The position numbers and the translations under genes are program-made. From Caryophanales bacterium (GTDB lineage: Bacteria > Bacillota > Bacilli > JARBTR01): a stretch of 64,000 nucleotides of DNA. Below are positions 34,026 through 42,213 of this stretch, piece after piece. The notes beneath the pieces were generated by a model. That model searched no databases. It had not been told where the DNA came from and saw nothing but the letters and a program-made list of their open reading frames with translations. Each line of letters opens with the position of its first letter. Positions within the stretch are counted from its first letter, which is position 1. Where the stretch lies: NCBI GenBank assembly GCA_029240105.1, contig JARBTR010000005.1, forward strand, positions 186,001 through 250,000, read 5' to 3'.

Positions 34026-35606
34026 TTGAAAAACCGTGTACCAAATTTAAATGAAATTCTAAATTTACAAAAAATTAGTCATTTCCCACCAAGGGTACTA
34101 TTAGATATACACGGTGTTCTATTTAATTACTGCAGAAACAATGCAGAAAACTGTGAACATGTACTTATAAAATGGAAAGAGTTACTTGACGAATCTGAAA
34201 GCATATTAAAAAACGGATCATTTGCCTATGTACTTTACTATTATTACGCCCATTATTGGACAATAAAAGGTTCACGCACTCCACAAAATACAGATGATTG
34301 GTATAACTATTTTCAAGAGCGCACCATTTATTGTCTCCGTAAAAGTGTAGCTTCCTTTGAACACATGACTCCAGATGACACCTATAACGAAATGATTGAT
34401 CAAATCCTGACCAACTTAGGTGCTGAGTTGGCTGATATGGGCCGGAATGTTGAAGCTCTTGGATATTTTAGACGGGTTTTAGACTTAAATAACGGTTTTA
34501 ATATGGCTATAGGGAATACGGGGATTTGCCTACTTGAACTCGCTCAAAGCACTGAGCCTTTATTAGAAAAATTTCATTTGCTTCAAATAGCAAAGTCAAC
34601 ATTTGAAAAAGTTCAGGATGATCACATCGTTACGAATGAAAACATCACAAAATTTGAGGAAGCACAAAGAGTTACTGAAATTCATTTAAAATCTGTCGCT
34701 AAACAACTTAGTGTTCCACACATAGGGCCACAAGATTTCCCAAAAGAAATGCAACAAGAGGAAAAGGATTACCGTAATTGGGCCTTGCAAAATAATCTAT
34801 TTCTTAATCTTTTATGTGAAGCAAAATTACGGGATGAGGCAGCCTCGGATAATCTAACGCTTTACAAATCGAAACAAAAAAAGGAAAGCGATTTCCAGAA
34901 ATATATCGGTTATTTCAACCATATCATTGAACATTTCACGATTTCTCGTTGGTTTTTTTATGAGGGAACTCACCCACAACTAGGCGAACCTCATTTCTCT
35001 GAAATGCGAATCTCCTATTCAGATTTAGGTGATGATTCCATTATTAGCATAGGTAAACAGAAAATTTTTGCTTCCTTTATGCTTTGTTACTCCATTTTGG
35101 ATAAATTAGCCCTTTTTATAAATGACTACTTTGATCTAAAAATCTTTCAGAGAACAGATTTAAACCTACGAGCTCTCTGGTATCAAGATTTTCCACATAA
35201 TAAAAATTTGCGAAAATCCGTTAAAAATTTTATGGATAATCCGCATCTCAAGGCTTTATATTGGTTATCAAAAGATGTTTATTATCGCGAGCAACATGAG
35301 GAAATAATTGAACCATCTGCTCGCGACTGGCGAAAAATTCGAAACCACCTAGCACATGAGTTTATCCGTGTGACCGAAAAGGAATGGGATGATTCATCCA
35401 GAACTTGTGACCCGAATAACTATTGCATCTCTTATAAGGAATTACAAGACAGATGTCTTTCAATGCTCCAACTCATTCGTGACTCTGTTGTGTACCTTAC
35501 ACTTGCTGTTACTCATGAAGAAACCAAAAACGAGTCACAACATATAAATTCCTACTCTTTTTTTGATTCGCAATTTTCTGAAGAACCCATTAATTTTAGT
35601 AAATAA
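34026..35606 (+). CDS. TPR-like protein with a C-terminal HEPN domain (LA2681 type)
   Basis: A 526-residue protein starting at TTG. The N-terminal half is helical with a TPR-like repeat (LGAELADMGRNVEALGYFRRVLDLNNG near residue 135). The C-terminal part (about 270-500) matches the LA2681-type HEPN domain pattern, with a KIRNHLAHEF motif near residue 439. This RxxxxH is the catalytic signature of HEPN ribonucleases. HEPN proteins act in toxin-antitoxin, abortive infection and stress RNA cleavage; this one has no obvious antitoxin gene beside it. Family by pattern; activity inferred. Confidence 0.7.
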   Translation: MKNRVPNLNEILNLQKISHFPPRVLLDIHGVLFNYCRNNAENCEHVLIKWKELLDESESILKNGSFAYVLYYYYAHYWTIKGSRTPQNTDDWYNYFQERTIYCLRKSVASFEHMTPDDTYNEMIDQILTNLGAELADMGRNVEALGYFRRVLDLNNGFNMAIGNTGICLLELAQSTEPLLEKFHLLQIAKSTFEKVQDDHIVTNENITKFEEAQRVTEIHLKSVAKQLSVPHIGPQDFPKEMQQEEKDYRNWALQNNLFLNLLCEAKLRDEAASDNLTLYKSKQKKESDFQKYIGYFNHIIEHFTISRWFFYEGTHPQLGEPHFSEMRISYSDLGDDSIISIGKQKIFASFMLCYSILDKLALFINDYFDLKIFQRTDLNLRALWYQDFPHNKNLRKSVKNFMDNPHLKALYWLSKDVYYREQHEEIIEPSARDWRKIRNHLAHEFIRVTEKEWDDSSRTCDPNNYCISYKELQDRCLSMLQLIRDSVVYLTLAVTHEETKNESQHINSYSFFDSQFSEEPINFSK

Positions 35607-35634
35607 TAATGAATGGTTTTCATAAAAAAAATAC

Positions 35635-35720
35635 ACCACCCGATATGAGACCACACAACAATATCAAACAATAAACTACATTTGATGAATAGCTTCCCAA
35701 TAACGGGTGGTGGTTTTATT
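35635..35720. terminator. Long-loop hairpin terminator after the HEPN and molbindin genes
   Basis: A 9-bp perfect stem CACCACCCG (35635-35643) with CGGGTGGTG (35705-35713), with T-rich tracts on both outer sides. It lies between convergent genes. The 61-nt loop is unusually long. Confidence 0.5.
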
Positions 35721-35766
35721 TCAAAAATATGAACTCTAGTAATGATTTCATTTAGTACAATACTTT

Positions 35767-35969
35767 TTATTTCATGATCATTACGTCGGTAGACTTAATT
35801 AATGCGATTGCATTATCACCAGGTTTTAAATCTAATTGGTCTAACGAATCTTTCGTAATTGCAGAAACAACTTCCGACCATTTACGTCAAGTGTAATCTG
35901 CGCCATTACTTCTCCTGTCTTAATATCTTTAATCTTACCACTTAATTTATTTCTGCCACTTATAACCAT
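35767..35969 (-). pseudogene. Molbindin (Mop/TOBE domain) gene with a frameshift
   Basis: ATG at 35969 after GGAGG starts a Mop domain: MVISGRNKLSGKIKDIKTG then EVMAQITLDVNG. Near 35877 the frame shifts; the other frame continues with SEVVSAITKDSLDQLDLKPG and NAIALIKSTDVMIMK to a stop at 35767. The joined parts are a complete molybdate/tungstate-binding domain of about 68 residues. One missing or extra base (or a small deletion) explains it. As read, the protein would be truncated with a wrong tail. Its presence fits the Mo/W island to the left. Confidence 0.75.
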
Positions 35970-36224
35970 ACGTGAACCTCCTTTAATCCTATTTAAATTA
36001 TTTACAAATAATATTTGAATATTCTTCAATAGGTTGCATTTACATTTGCCCAATTGCAGTATAGTCCCCACTCAACTTAGAACGTAATTATTCAATGGGA
36101 TAAGTTGAATTTATGTTGAGAAAATGTTAGTTGCTTTTCTACATAAATTCTTCATAAAAATAGATTATTATTCTTATAGGTTAGTTGTTTCAAAGATGTT
36201 AACTACCAGTAAGGAGGTGATTTT

Positions 36225-36320
36225 ATGACAGGAAGAGAAATAGCAAATTGTATTACTAATGGAGATATGAATGGGTTGGACTTAGCAAGTTGTATTCTGA
36301 TGATGCTGGGTTTAAAATAG
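36225..36320 (+). CDS. 31-residue small protein with a strong ribosome binding site
   Basis: AAGGAGGTGA (36211-36220) sits four bases before an ATG that opens a 31-codon frame starting MTGREIANC and ending CILMMLGLK, then TAG. It has two cysteines (residues 9 and 23) and a hydrophobic C-terminus. A strong terminator lies 65 bp downstream. The near-perfect ribosome binding site argues that it is translated. I recognise no family; a secreted or membrane-active peptide or a regulatory microprotein is possible. Confidence 0.5.
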   Translation: MTGREIANCITNGDMNGLDLASCILMMLGLK

Positions 36321-36384
36321 TCACCTTAAGCTAGCAAATAAATTTAGAATACTAGTGCTTTTCATTTAAATAAATTCGAAGTAA

Positions 36385-36427
36385 AAGCCCCTTAGTTGTA
36401 CTTTATAAGTAAAACTAAGGGGCTTGT
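36385..36427 (+). terminator. Terminator after the 31-residue ORF
   Basis: Stem AAGCCCCTTAGTT/AACTAAGGGGCTT with a 17-nt loop, followed by GTTGTTT. Confidence 0.75.
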
Positions 36428-36467
36428 TGTTTAATAAGGAAGAAAATTAACTATAAGTATAGAAAAA

Positions 36468-36500
36468 TCCCGCCTCAGCATTGATTGTGCCTTGGCGGGA
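36468..36500. repeat. Imperfect hairpin, GC-rich
   Basis: TCCCGCC (36468-36474) pairs with GGCGGGA (36494-36500), with an inner GCA/TGC pairing. No T run follows, so it is not an obvious terminator. It lies 86 bp outside the left end of the Tn7-like element. Confidence 0.4.
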
Positions 36501-36586
36501 ATGAAAATTCAGTGTCAATTGTAGTTATATGCGAGTGTCAATATCAAATAATTTTTATGCCATTTGAAAGTATAACTCACAATATA

Positions 36587-36735
36587 TGTTTACCGACATT
36601 ATAGTTGGTAACTGAAAAATTCTTTGTTATCAACAAAGCAATGATGTTTGATAATAATTTAGAATTTCATTAATGTTGGTTACCCATTTTACAAACTTCA
36701 TAATGGACTTACATTAATGTTGGTAACAAAAATGA
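36587..36735 (+). mobile_element. Left end of a Tn7-like element (three spaced TnsB-type sites)
   Basis: Begins TGTTTACCGACATTA and holds three copies of a 17-nt motif in one orientation: ACATTATAGTTGGTAAC (36596-36612), TCATTAATGTTGGTTAC (36667-36683) and ACATTAATGTTGGTAAC (36711-36727). The same motif occurs inverted at 46147-46223 beside glmS. Three spaced sites on one end and four packed sites on the other is the known Tn7 arrangement. ATATA precedes the TGT. Confidence 0.7.
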
Positions 36736-36973
36736 CAGTGAGTTTTCCTTTTAATTATTTCCTTATGAACTTCAATATATTTTTCCCGTAACCCTGTTGC
36801 ACGCTTGTACTCTAATCTAAGATTCGATTTGCTTTCTTCATTAATATTAGCTAAGTTTTCAATCCTTCTAAGACATCATTTATGATCTAATGTCGATGGA
36901 GGATTGGGAGAGGTTTTACGAGGAGGACATAAAAGCTTTGCATAGTAAATATAAAAGACAAGCCTTTAAATAA
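36714..36973. other. Gene remnants just inside the left element end
   Basis: Two short open stretches: on the minus strand 36714-36875 reads 53 residues including LRLEYKRATGLREKYIEVHK and ends inside the third TnsB-type site; on the plus strand 36890-36973 reads 27 residues with MEDWERFYEEDIKALHSKYK. Neither has a convincing start signal. Both look like 3' ends of lost genes. Families not recognised. Confidence 0.35.
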
Positions 36974-36986
36974 GCTTGTCCTTTTA
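36957..36986. terminator. Bidirectional terminator
   Basis: Stem GACAAGC/GCTTGTC followed by CTTTTAC. Confidence 0.6.
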
Positions 36987-37023
36987 CTTTGTTAGAATTA
37001 CAATTTTACACCATGTTTCGGTG

Positions 37024-37362
37024 TTATTTTTTTCTCAAAAAAATGCTTCTACCCTTAATTAATGTCAATATAAGGACTAAAAGTGGAAATCCTTCGACGA
37101 AAAAGAATCCTTTATAATAATCTCTTGTTACAGTTTCCTCAGTAGAAGCGCTAGTTGACATTACGCCTAAAAAGTAAGCCAATGGTAATAGTAAGGCTAC
37201 AAAAATAATTGAATTTATTAATTGCTTGTAGAATTTCTTTTTCTCTTTTTGCAAATCAATTTCTTTTTTAAAACCTTTACAAATCAGAATGAATATAGGT
37301 ATTGCTAGTATTGGTCCAATTGGAATTAACATTGATATTATGAATTTAATTATTATGTCCAA
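37024..37362 (-). CDS. Small integral membrane protein, unknown
   Basis: A 112-residue protein with three predicted hydrophobic helices (near residues 5-28, 48-68 and 88-104) and a lysine-rich loop between the first two. The frame opens at TTG directly after GGAGG, which is too close, so translation may begin at the ATG for residue 11. It lies 14 bp downstream of the broken lipase gene on the same strand. Family not recognised. Confidence 0.45.
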   Translation of the reverse strand: MDIIIKFIISMLIPIGPILAIPIFILICKGFKKEIDLQKEKKKFYKQLINSIIFVALLLPLAYFLGVMSTSASTEETVTRDYYKGFFFVEGFPLLVLILTLIKGRSIFLRKK

Positions 37363-37376
37363 CCTCCATATCCATT

Positions 37377-37889
37377 CTAATTATTTTCAGTATAAATAAC
37401 ATCATCGTAACGTACATCTCCGAAACTATCAAATGTATTGAAAGATGCAATCCTATGATCCGACGTATTATTTGTAGCATAATAAGTAACAGAGTCATTT
37501 AAAGAAGCATCATTATCTATTAAATAAGTACCTATCCAATCGTTTTTATGAACAATGTTTGTTATCTTATTTCTGTAACTTTTATCAAGTAATGTCCAAT
37601 CACTCGGATTCAAAAGGAAATAAATGTTAGGAGCACAATAGGTAATCGTATCTTTTACTTCATTTAACCTACTTTTAATAGAGGCATATTTTGCAAGCAT
37701 ACCTCCTAAACTGTGTCCTGTTAAAATTATCTCAGCGTTCGGATACTTTCGGTGTATTTCATCAAGATAATCAACTGCACTCCTAAACTGTAAGTTACTG
37801 TTTAGAATTATCATCTGAAAATCAGCCCAATAATCCGAAATTGAACCTGGCTCTGTCCCCCTAAAGGTAATTATAATTTTAATTTTTAA
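37377..37889 (-). pseudogene. Class 3 lipase-like protein, 5' end missing
   Basis: The open frame reads IIITFRGTEPGSISDYWADFQ, then AVDYLDEIHRKYPNAEIILTG-HSLGGMLAKYASIKS. FRGTEP and the GHSLGG nucleophile elbow (catalytic serine) are the class 3 lipase signature. A stop lies directly upstream of the first recognisable residue, and the roughly 80-100 N-terminal residues of the family are absent. The ATG inside the frame (37814) would lose the FRGTEP strand. Likely a degraded cargo gene. Confidence 0.65.
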
Positions 37890-38295
37890 TTACATAACAC
37901 CGAATTTTTTAGAACATTCATCTAATTTTCATAATTCTAACCGGTATTTCGTTTCTCTAAAACTGCTCAAATTTGCCTTTTTGTAAATTTATAGGAAACA
38001 ATTTCCAATTACATCAATGTTGCTTTGTTTGCAAATATATAGACTAGAACAGCATTAGCCACAATAATTTACAAATAAAAAAACAGAACACTTTTCCTTA
38101 ATTTTCCATGTAAAAGGTTCTGTTTTTTTATAGAAATTATATCAATATAATAGAGGGAAACTATTATATGGTAATTTTTGTACATCTTAAGAAGCAATCT
38201 TCTCTTTTTTACTTTTTTAATTTTAATTTGACAGACTTACTTAATCAAATTCGAGGATTCTTGAAGAAATTCTTTTTATCGTAAGTATTCTAAAT
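37890..38295. other. Noncoding stretch, 406 bp, with one terminator
   Basis: AT-rich. A terminator of the downstream-reading minus-strand genes lies at 38082-38124: stem AACAGAAC/GGTTCTGTT with a T tract on the minus strand. Otherwise nothing recognised. Confidence 0.5.
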
Positions 38296-38778
38296 CTAGA
38301 AAAAGATTCTGCCTTGTTCTAAGTTCTTTCTATATTGGCAACTCGTTGAATATGGCATATCTGGGTGTATACACTTTTTTTCATTACTACACTCTTTGTA
38401 TCTATAACAACAACCAAATTGTGTAAAGTTAAAAGAGTCAATTACAATTGAATTAAGGGTGCTTGATAAACTAACCTTATCTACGCTCAAAAAGTCATCT
38501 AATCTGTATCTAATAAAGAGTAGATCTGATTTCAATTTTATACCTTGAAGGCCAATTTTTCTGAAGTCATTTTGGTATCTGATACTAAAACTAATATACG
38601 GATATTTCCCGTTTCTTTTGTACTTTGCGAATAGAATATCTTTTAGAGATTCCCTGTAAGGTGTCGCCGGTGAGTTAATTACAATGCTATCATAGCTACC
38701 ATTATTTTTTCGAATCGATAATTCAACATTATTTGAAAAGTCAGGATTAATCAATGATTTAATATGTTGTATATCCAT
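38296..38778 (-). CDS. Cys-rich protein paired with the exonuclease gene
   Basis: A 160-residue protein. The N-terminal 110 residues are not recognised. The C-terminal 45 carry a conserved-looking cysteine cluster: CCYRYKECSNEKKC then SCQYRKNLEQGRIFF, a C-C-x4-C-x5-C-x10-C pattern suggesting a zinc or iron-sulfur site. Similar tails recur in small proteins encoded near phage and exonuclease genes, from memory. It follows the exonuclease-BRCT gene by 17 bp on the same strand, so the two are one operon and probably act together on nucleic acid. Confidence 0.5.
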   Translation of the reverse strand: MDIQHIKSLINPDFSNNVELSIRKNNGSYDSIVINSPATPYRESLKDILFAKYKRNGKYPYISFSIRYQNDFRKIGLQGIKLKSDLLFIRYRLDDFLSVDKVSLSSTLNSIVIDSFNFTQFGCCYRYKECSNEKKCIHPDMPYSTSCQYRKNLEQGRIFF

Positions 38779-38795
38779 TGTTTCTCCTCCTGCAA

Positions 38796-39914
38796 TTATT
38801 TTAATAAATCAGAAATATGTAGTTCCGATATAACTTCAATTGCAATTCCCTTTGCTTGATACTCTAAAGTTTTTTTGACTTTTGACCCATAATTCCCATT
38901 TGTCCATTGTTCGCTACCTTTACTTCCGACAATTACATAATTAATCTTTTTGTTGACGCTTTTACTAATAACGGCTCCCCTGGTTTCTAATAATCTTTCA
39001 ACTTTTGATTTTTCTCCATATTCAAATTCACCAGATAGACAAACTAATTTTCCATAAAAATCAATCTCATTAACATTCACACTACATTCTACAGGGGTAA
39101 AAGCATCGCAAAGAATATTTAATAGTTCATTTAATTCATCTTTACTGATGTAACCGTCCCTCAATACCTCTGTGATTGAATCATATATTCTATCAAAGGG
39201 GTAATTCCCTTTTAAACTCCTATTCTCTTCTAACCACCAATTTAAGAAAAGAACCTCTTTTTCATTTAACTCTGAGTCCGCGACCAATCCTGTCACTATT
39301 CCCTCTAACTCTTGTAGTTTTCGTGTATCTTGACTACTTTGACGTTCTGTAACCATTTTAGAGCCAGTATTCTCCATGTGGAAGGAGTATTCATTTAAAT
39401 GCTCTTCTAAATTAATGTTATACCTTTGTATCAATTTTTGTAGCAGTTTCGCACAAGCAATACTATCTTCAGCAGCGTTATGATGTTTATTTAAATTAAT
39501 ATCAAAATAATCACATAAAGTATTTAATCTGTGATTTTCAATTTCTGTAACATACTTTTTGGCTAGATTATATGTGCATAAATATTTTATGTTTTTTGGT
39601 TTGATCCCGTATCCACATAAAGCTTTTTTAATTACCGACAAATCAAATGACATATTATGTCCAACAACTATATTTTCATAGAATTCACCTTCTATTTTTT
39701 CCCATAGCTCCCTAAAAATCGTTTTATCAGTCACTACTTCTGGAGTTATTCCATGTATCCGAATATTTCGAGCATCAAAATGACACTCAGGATTAATTAA
39801 CATATAAAAATCAGATTCGATTTCATAGTTCTTTACTTTTACAATGCCAATGGAGCATAAAGAATCATTTCTTGAATTCGGTGTTTCCACATCAATTACT
39901 AGAAAATTACTCAT
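38796..39914 (-). CDS. DEDDh exonuclease with TerB-like middle and BRCT domain
   Basis: A 372-residue protein. Residues 1-165 form a DnaQ-like 3'-5' exonuclease: FLVIDVETP (D-E), VVGHNMSFDLSVI (D) and HHNAAEDSIACAKLL (H and D) supply all catalytic residues. The middle (about 200-280) is helical and resembles the tellurite-resistance TerB-like helical region. Residues about 290-372 form a BRCT domain (KLVCLSGEFEYGEKSKVERL...VNKKINYVIVG). A repair or defence role is plausible. Lies in the Tn7-like accessory block. Confidence 0.8.
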   Translation of the reverse strand: MSNFLVIDVETPNSRNDSLCSIGIVKVKNYEIESDFYMLINPECHFDARNIRIHGITPEVVTDKTIFRELWEKIEGEFYENIVVGHNMSFDLSVIKKALCGYGIKPKNIKYLCTYNLAKKYVTEIENHRLNTLCDYFDINLNKHHNAAEDSIACAKLLQKLIQRYNINLEEHLNEYSFHMENTGSKMVTERQSSQDTRKLQELEGIVTGLVADSELNEKEVLFLNWWLEENRSLKGNYPFDRIYDSITEVLRDGYISKDELNELLNILCDAFTPVECSVNVNEIDFYGKLVCLSGEFEYGEKSKVERLLETRGAVISKSVNKKINYVIVGSKGSEQWTNGNYGSKVKKTLEYQAKGIAIEVISELHISDLLK

Positions 39915-40156
39915 ATCTCTCCCCCTAAAAATTTTGCTGGTTATTTTATTAAAATTATACAGTTGTTAATTATTTAATTGTACTTAAGTGCTCATCGTCC
40001 AATAATACTTTTAATAAAGGATCTTTATTACTTTAATTGGTTCAATTGGTATGGTTATATAAATATATGGATGATCAGGACGGAGACGACGTTGTAGGTG
40101 AATAAGTAAATCAATCTTTAAAAAGCACACAAAAACCCGATTATTTTGATAGTCAA

Positions 40157-40182
40157 AAACCCACTCAATTAAGAGTGGGTTT
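40157..40182. terminator. Bidirectional terminator
   Basis: Perfect stem AAACCCACTC/GAGTGGGTTT with a 6-nt loop. The neighbouring 39915-40156 shows no supported gene. Confidence 0.7.
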
Positions 40183-40199
40183 CTTTTTTCTAAATAATT

Positions 40200-40394
40200 C
40201 TAATGATATGTGGTTCGTTCTAATTCATCTAAAACTTGCGCTTGTAAGCAAACTAACTCTTTTGTCTTCTCAAATATGACTAAATCATCTTCTTTTTCTC
40301 CAAAGTCCCCAAACTCAAACAGATGGTCTATTTCCTTTTGTAACTGATTAATTCTTATTAATTTTAGGGGGGAAATCAAAAAACACTTCGACAA
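40200..40394 (-). CDS. Small hypothetical protein, possibly 5'-decayed
   Basis: A 64-residue frame with a helical, acidic core (INQLQKEIDHLFEFGDFGEK then VIFEKTKELVCLQAQVLDEL). No ribosome binding site precedes the frame's first ATG, and the recognisable part begins only at INQLQKEID, so the natural start may be lost. A Spo0E-like helical hairpin was considered but the key motif is absent. Function unknown. Confidence 0.3.
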   Translation of the reverse strand: MSKCFLISPLKLIRINQLQKEIDHLFEFGDFGEKEDDLVIFEKTKELVCLQAQVLDELERTTYH

Positions 40395-40627
40395 ACTATA
40401 TACATTGATTTTAAAGTGATTGTATACTATATTTAGTTTTTTAATCGAGATAATATGGTAAGTTTTTCTATTTTATTTTGTTCTTTATATTGCATTTTCA
40501 TATAAAAAGGGTATCTTACAATTTTTCACTTATGGTTTACGATATAATAACTTAAATGCTTTTTAAAAAATGAAAAAATAGTAAAGCCAAATGATTTAAT
40601 TGTACGTCTAATAGGTGAAAGAAAATC

Positions 40628-41167
40628 ATGGAGGTGGTACGACTGTTTAATTTAATTAAAGAAGCACAAAAGGGGAATGAACAAGCATTTTTAACATTAT
40701 TTCAAAACTACGAATAAGATATTTATCGAATTGTATTTGTATATTTGAAAAATCAAAACGATGCCAAGGATGCTGTCCAAGAGACTGCATACCGTGCTTT
40801 TAAATCAATAAAAAATCTTAAAGAACATAAATACTTTAAAACTTGGTTAATCAGGATTTCAATTAGTTATGCTATTGATTTACTTCGAAAGCAAAAAAAT
40901 ATTATTCAATTAAAACCAGAGTTAGAGCAATATTTATCAGATGATATCAATAAAGATTTAGATTTAGAAATTACAGTTCGAGACTTAATTGAACGTTTGG
41001 ATGTACATGAAAAGAGTGTTATAATTTTGAGATTTTACGAGGATTTGACAATTAAAGAAGTATCGGAAACACTTGATATTCCTCTGGGTACTACAAAAAC
41101 ATTACTTTATAGAGCTATAAATAAGCTACGTAAAGATTGGAAAGGAGATTGTAAAAATGAGCAATAA
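40628..41167 (+). pseudogene. ECF sigma factor interrupted by an in-frame TAA
   Basis: Frame from ATG 40628 reads MEVVRLFNLIKEAQKGN then EQAFLTLFQNYE, hits TAA at 40715-40717, and continues in the same frame with DIYRIVFVYLKNQNDAKD. Regions 2 (AVQETAYRAFKSIKN...YFKTWLIRISISYAIDLLRK) and 4 (LDIPLGTTKTLLYRAINKLRKDW) of an ECF sigma-70 are then complete to 41167. A single G-to-T change (GAA to TAA) explains the stop. It overlaps the anti-sigma gene by 11 bp. An in-frame restart lacks a ribosome binding site. Confidence 0.75.
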
Positions 41168-42107
41168 AATTAAACACGAGATAAATACAATCGATATACC
41201 AAAGGATTTAAGTGAAAGAAGCAAAATAGGTGCTTTTAAGGCTAAAAAAGAAATGCAATTAGATGTGAAAAGATATAATGTTGTTGGAATCGCTATAGTG
41301 GTCAGCTTACTAATTTCTTTGGTTGTATTTAAATTATTTAAAGATAGTTCCCAAAATAGTACAATTGAAAATCAAAATACACCAATCGTTAAAGAAAATG
41401 GTAGCTTGAATATTCCGGTTATTCAATTTTCAAAGGGAAATTCAAGTGCTGATATGATTGGATTAATCGTTTACAAAGGGAAAATTTATACTCAAACAAA
41501 AACAGAAATAGATGCAAAAAATGCAATGGAAATCAGAGGAGAAGAACTTGGAATTACTAAAGGAAACATTAATGAATGGAATAATCAAGTGGACTATTAT
41601 GAAGATTTCGCTTCTACAATAGGTATTAAAAATGTTTATGCAGTTAAAGGATATGATAAGAGTTTTAGGATAATGACTTTTAGTGAACGAGACGGAATGC
41701 CATATGCTGAGTTTTATGAGAATTTAAATGGAATAACAATAAAAAGTGGAAAAGACTTATTTGGTAATTTAAAAATGGCAGGGAACATATTCACTGTAAA
41801 ATATAGAACTTTCAACGATTGGAATAATAGCATCGATAATTATCAAACTATAGCGGATTTAGGATTATTAAATGTTTTTGTTGAAGAATTGAATAACACC
41901 AAACCTCTCCCTCGTAGCGAAAATTCAGACCCCATTGGCAATTCTCGTAGTAGCGAAAAATTTAGAGAATTAACCATTCAGCTAAATGATGGAACAAGGG
42001 TTAAACTAATTCTTCTTAAAGAGAACTATATCTATTATGGACATATGGACGCATATTTCAAAATGAATAATGAAATATTTTCAAAAGTGTGGTGTCAACT
42101 TAAGTGA
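41157..42107 (+). CDS. Membrane-anchored anti-sigma factor
   Basis: A 316-residue protein overlapping the sigma gene. A cytoplasmic N-terminus of about 40 residues (NKIKHEINTIDIPKDLSERS) is followed by one membrane helix (GIAIVVSLLISLVVFKLF) and an extracellular domain of about 250 residues. This is the layout of single-pass anti-sigma factors. The extracellular part contains two similar stretches ending in YEDFASTIGI and YQTIADLGL, an internal repeat. The cognate sigma factor is broken, so this may be an orphan inhibitor. Confidence 0.7.
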   Translation: MSNKIKHEINTIDIPKDLSERSKIGAFKAKKEMQLDVKRYNVVGIAIVVSLLISLVVFKLFKDSSQNSTIENQNTPIVKENGSLNIPVIQFSKGNSSADMIGLIVYKGKIYTQTKTEIDAKNAMEIRGEELGITKGNINEWNNQVDYYEDFASTIGIKNVYAVKGYDKSFRIMTFSERDGMPYAEFYENLNGITIKSGKDLFGNLKMAGNIFTVKYRTFNDWNNSIDNYQTIADLGLLNVFVEELNNTKPLPRSENSDPIGNSRSSEKFRELTIQLNDGTRVKLILLKENYIYYGHMDAYFKMNNEIFSKVWCQLK

Positions 42108-42171
42108 TTTATGATAACTATAATATAATATTTTAATTTAAATAAAAGGCTTTTTTACAAGTACAAAAAAT

Positions 42172-42189
42172 AGGAGGTGAAAACCTCCT
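42172..42189. terminator. Bidirectional terminator between anti-sigma gene and membrane protein gene
   Basis: Stem AGGAGGT/ACCTCCT with a GAAA tetraloop and T runs on both strands. Confidence 0.8.
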
Positions 42190-42213
42190 TTTTCTGTATT
42201 CTGATCAATTTTT

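Noticed and set aside
36587-36735. CRISPR-like array
   Set aside because: The repeats are 17 nt with irregular spacing and match, inverted, the array beside glmS. No cas genes are present.
40200-40394. Spo0E-like aspartyl-phosphate phosphatase
   Set aside because: The small helical protein lacks the SQxLD-type motif expected of the family.
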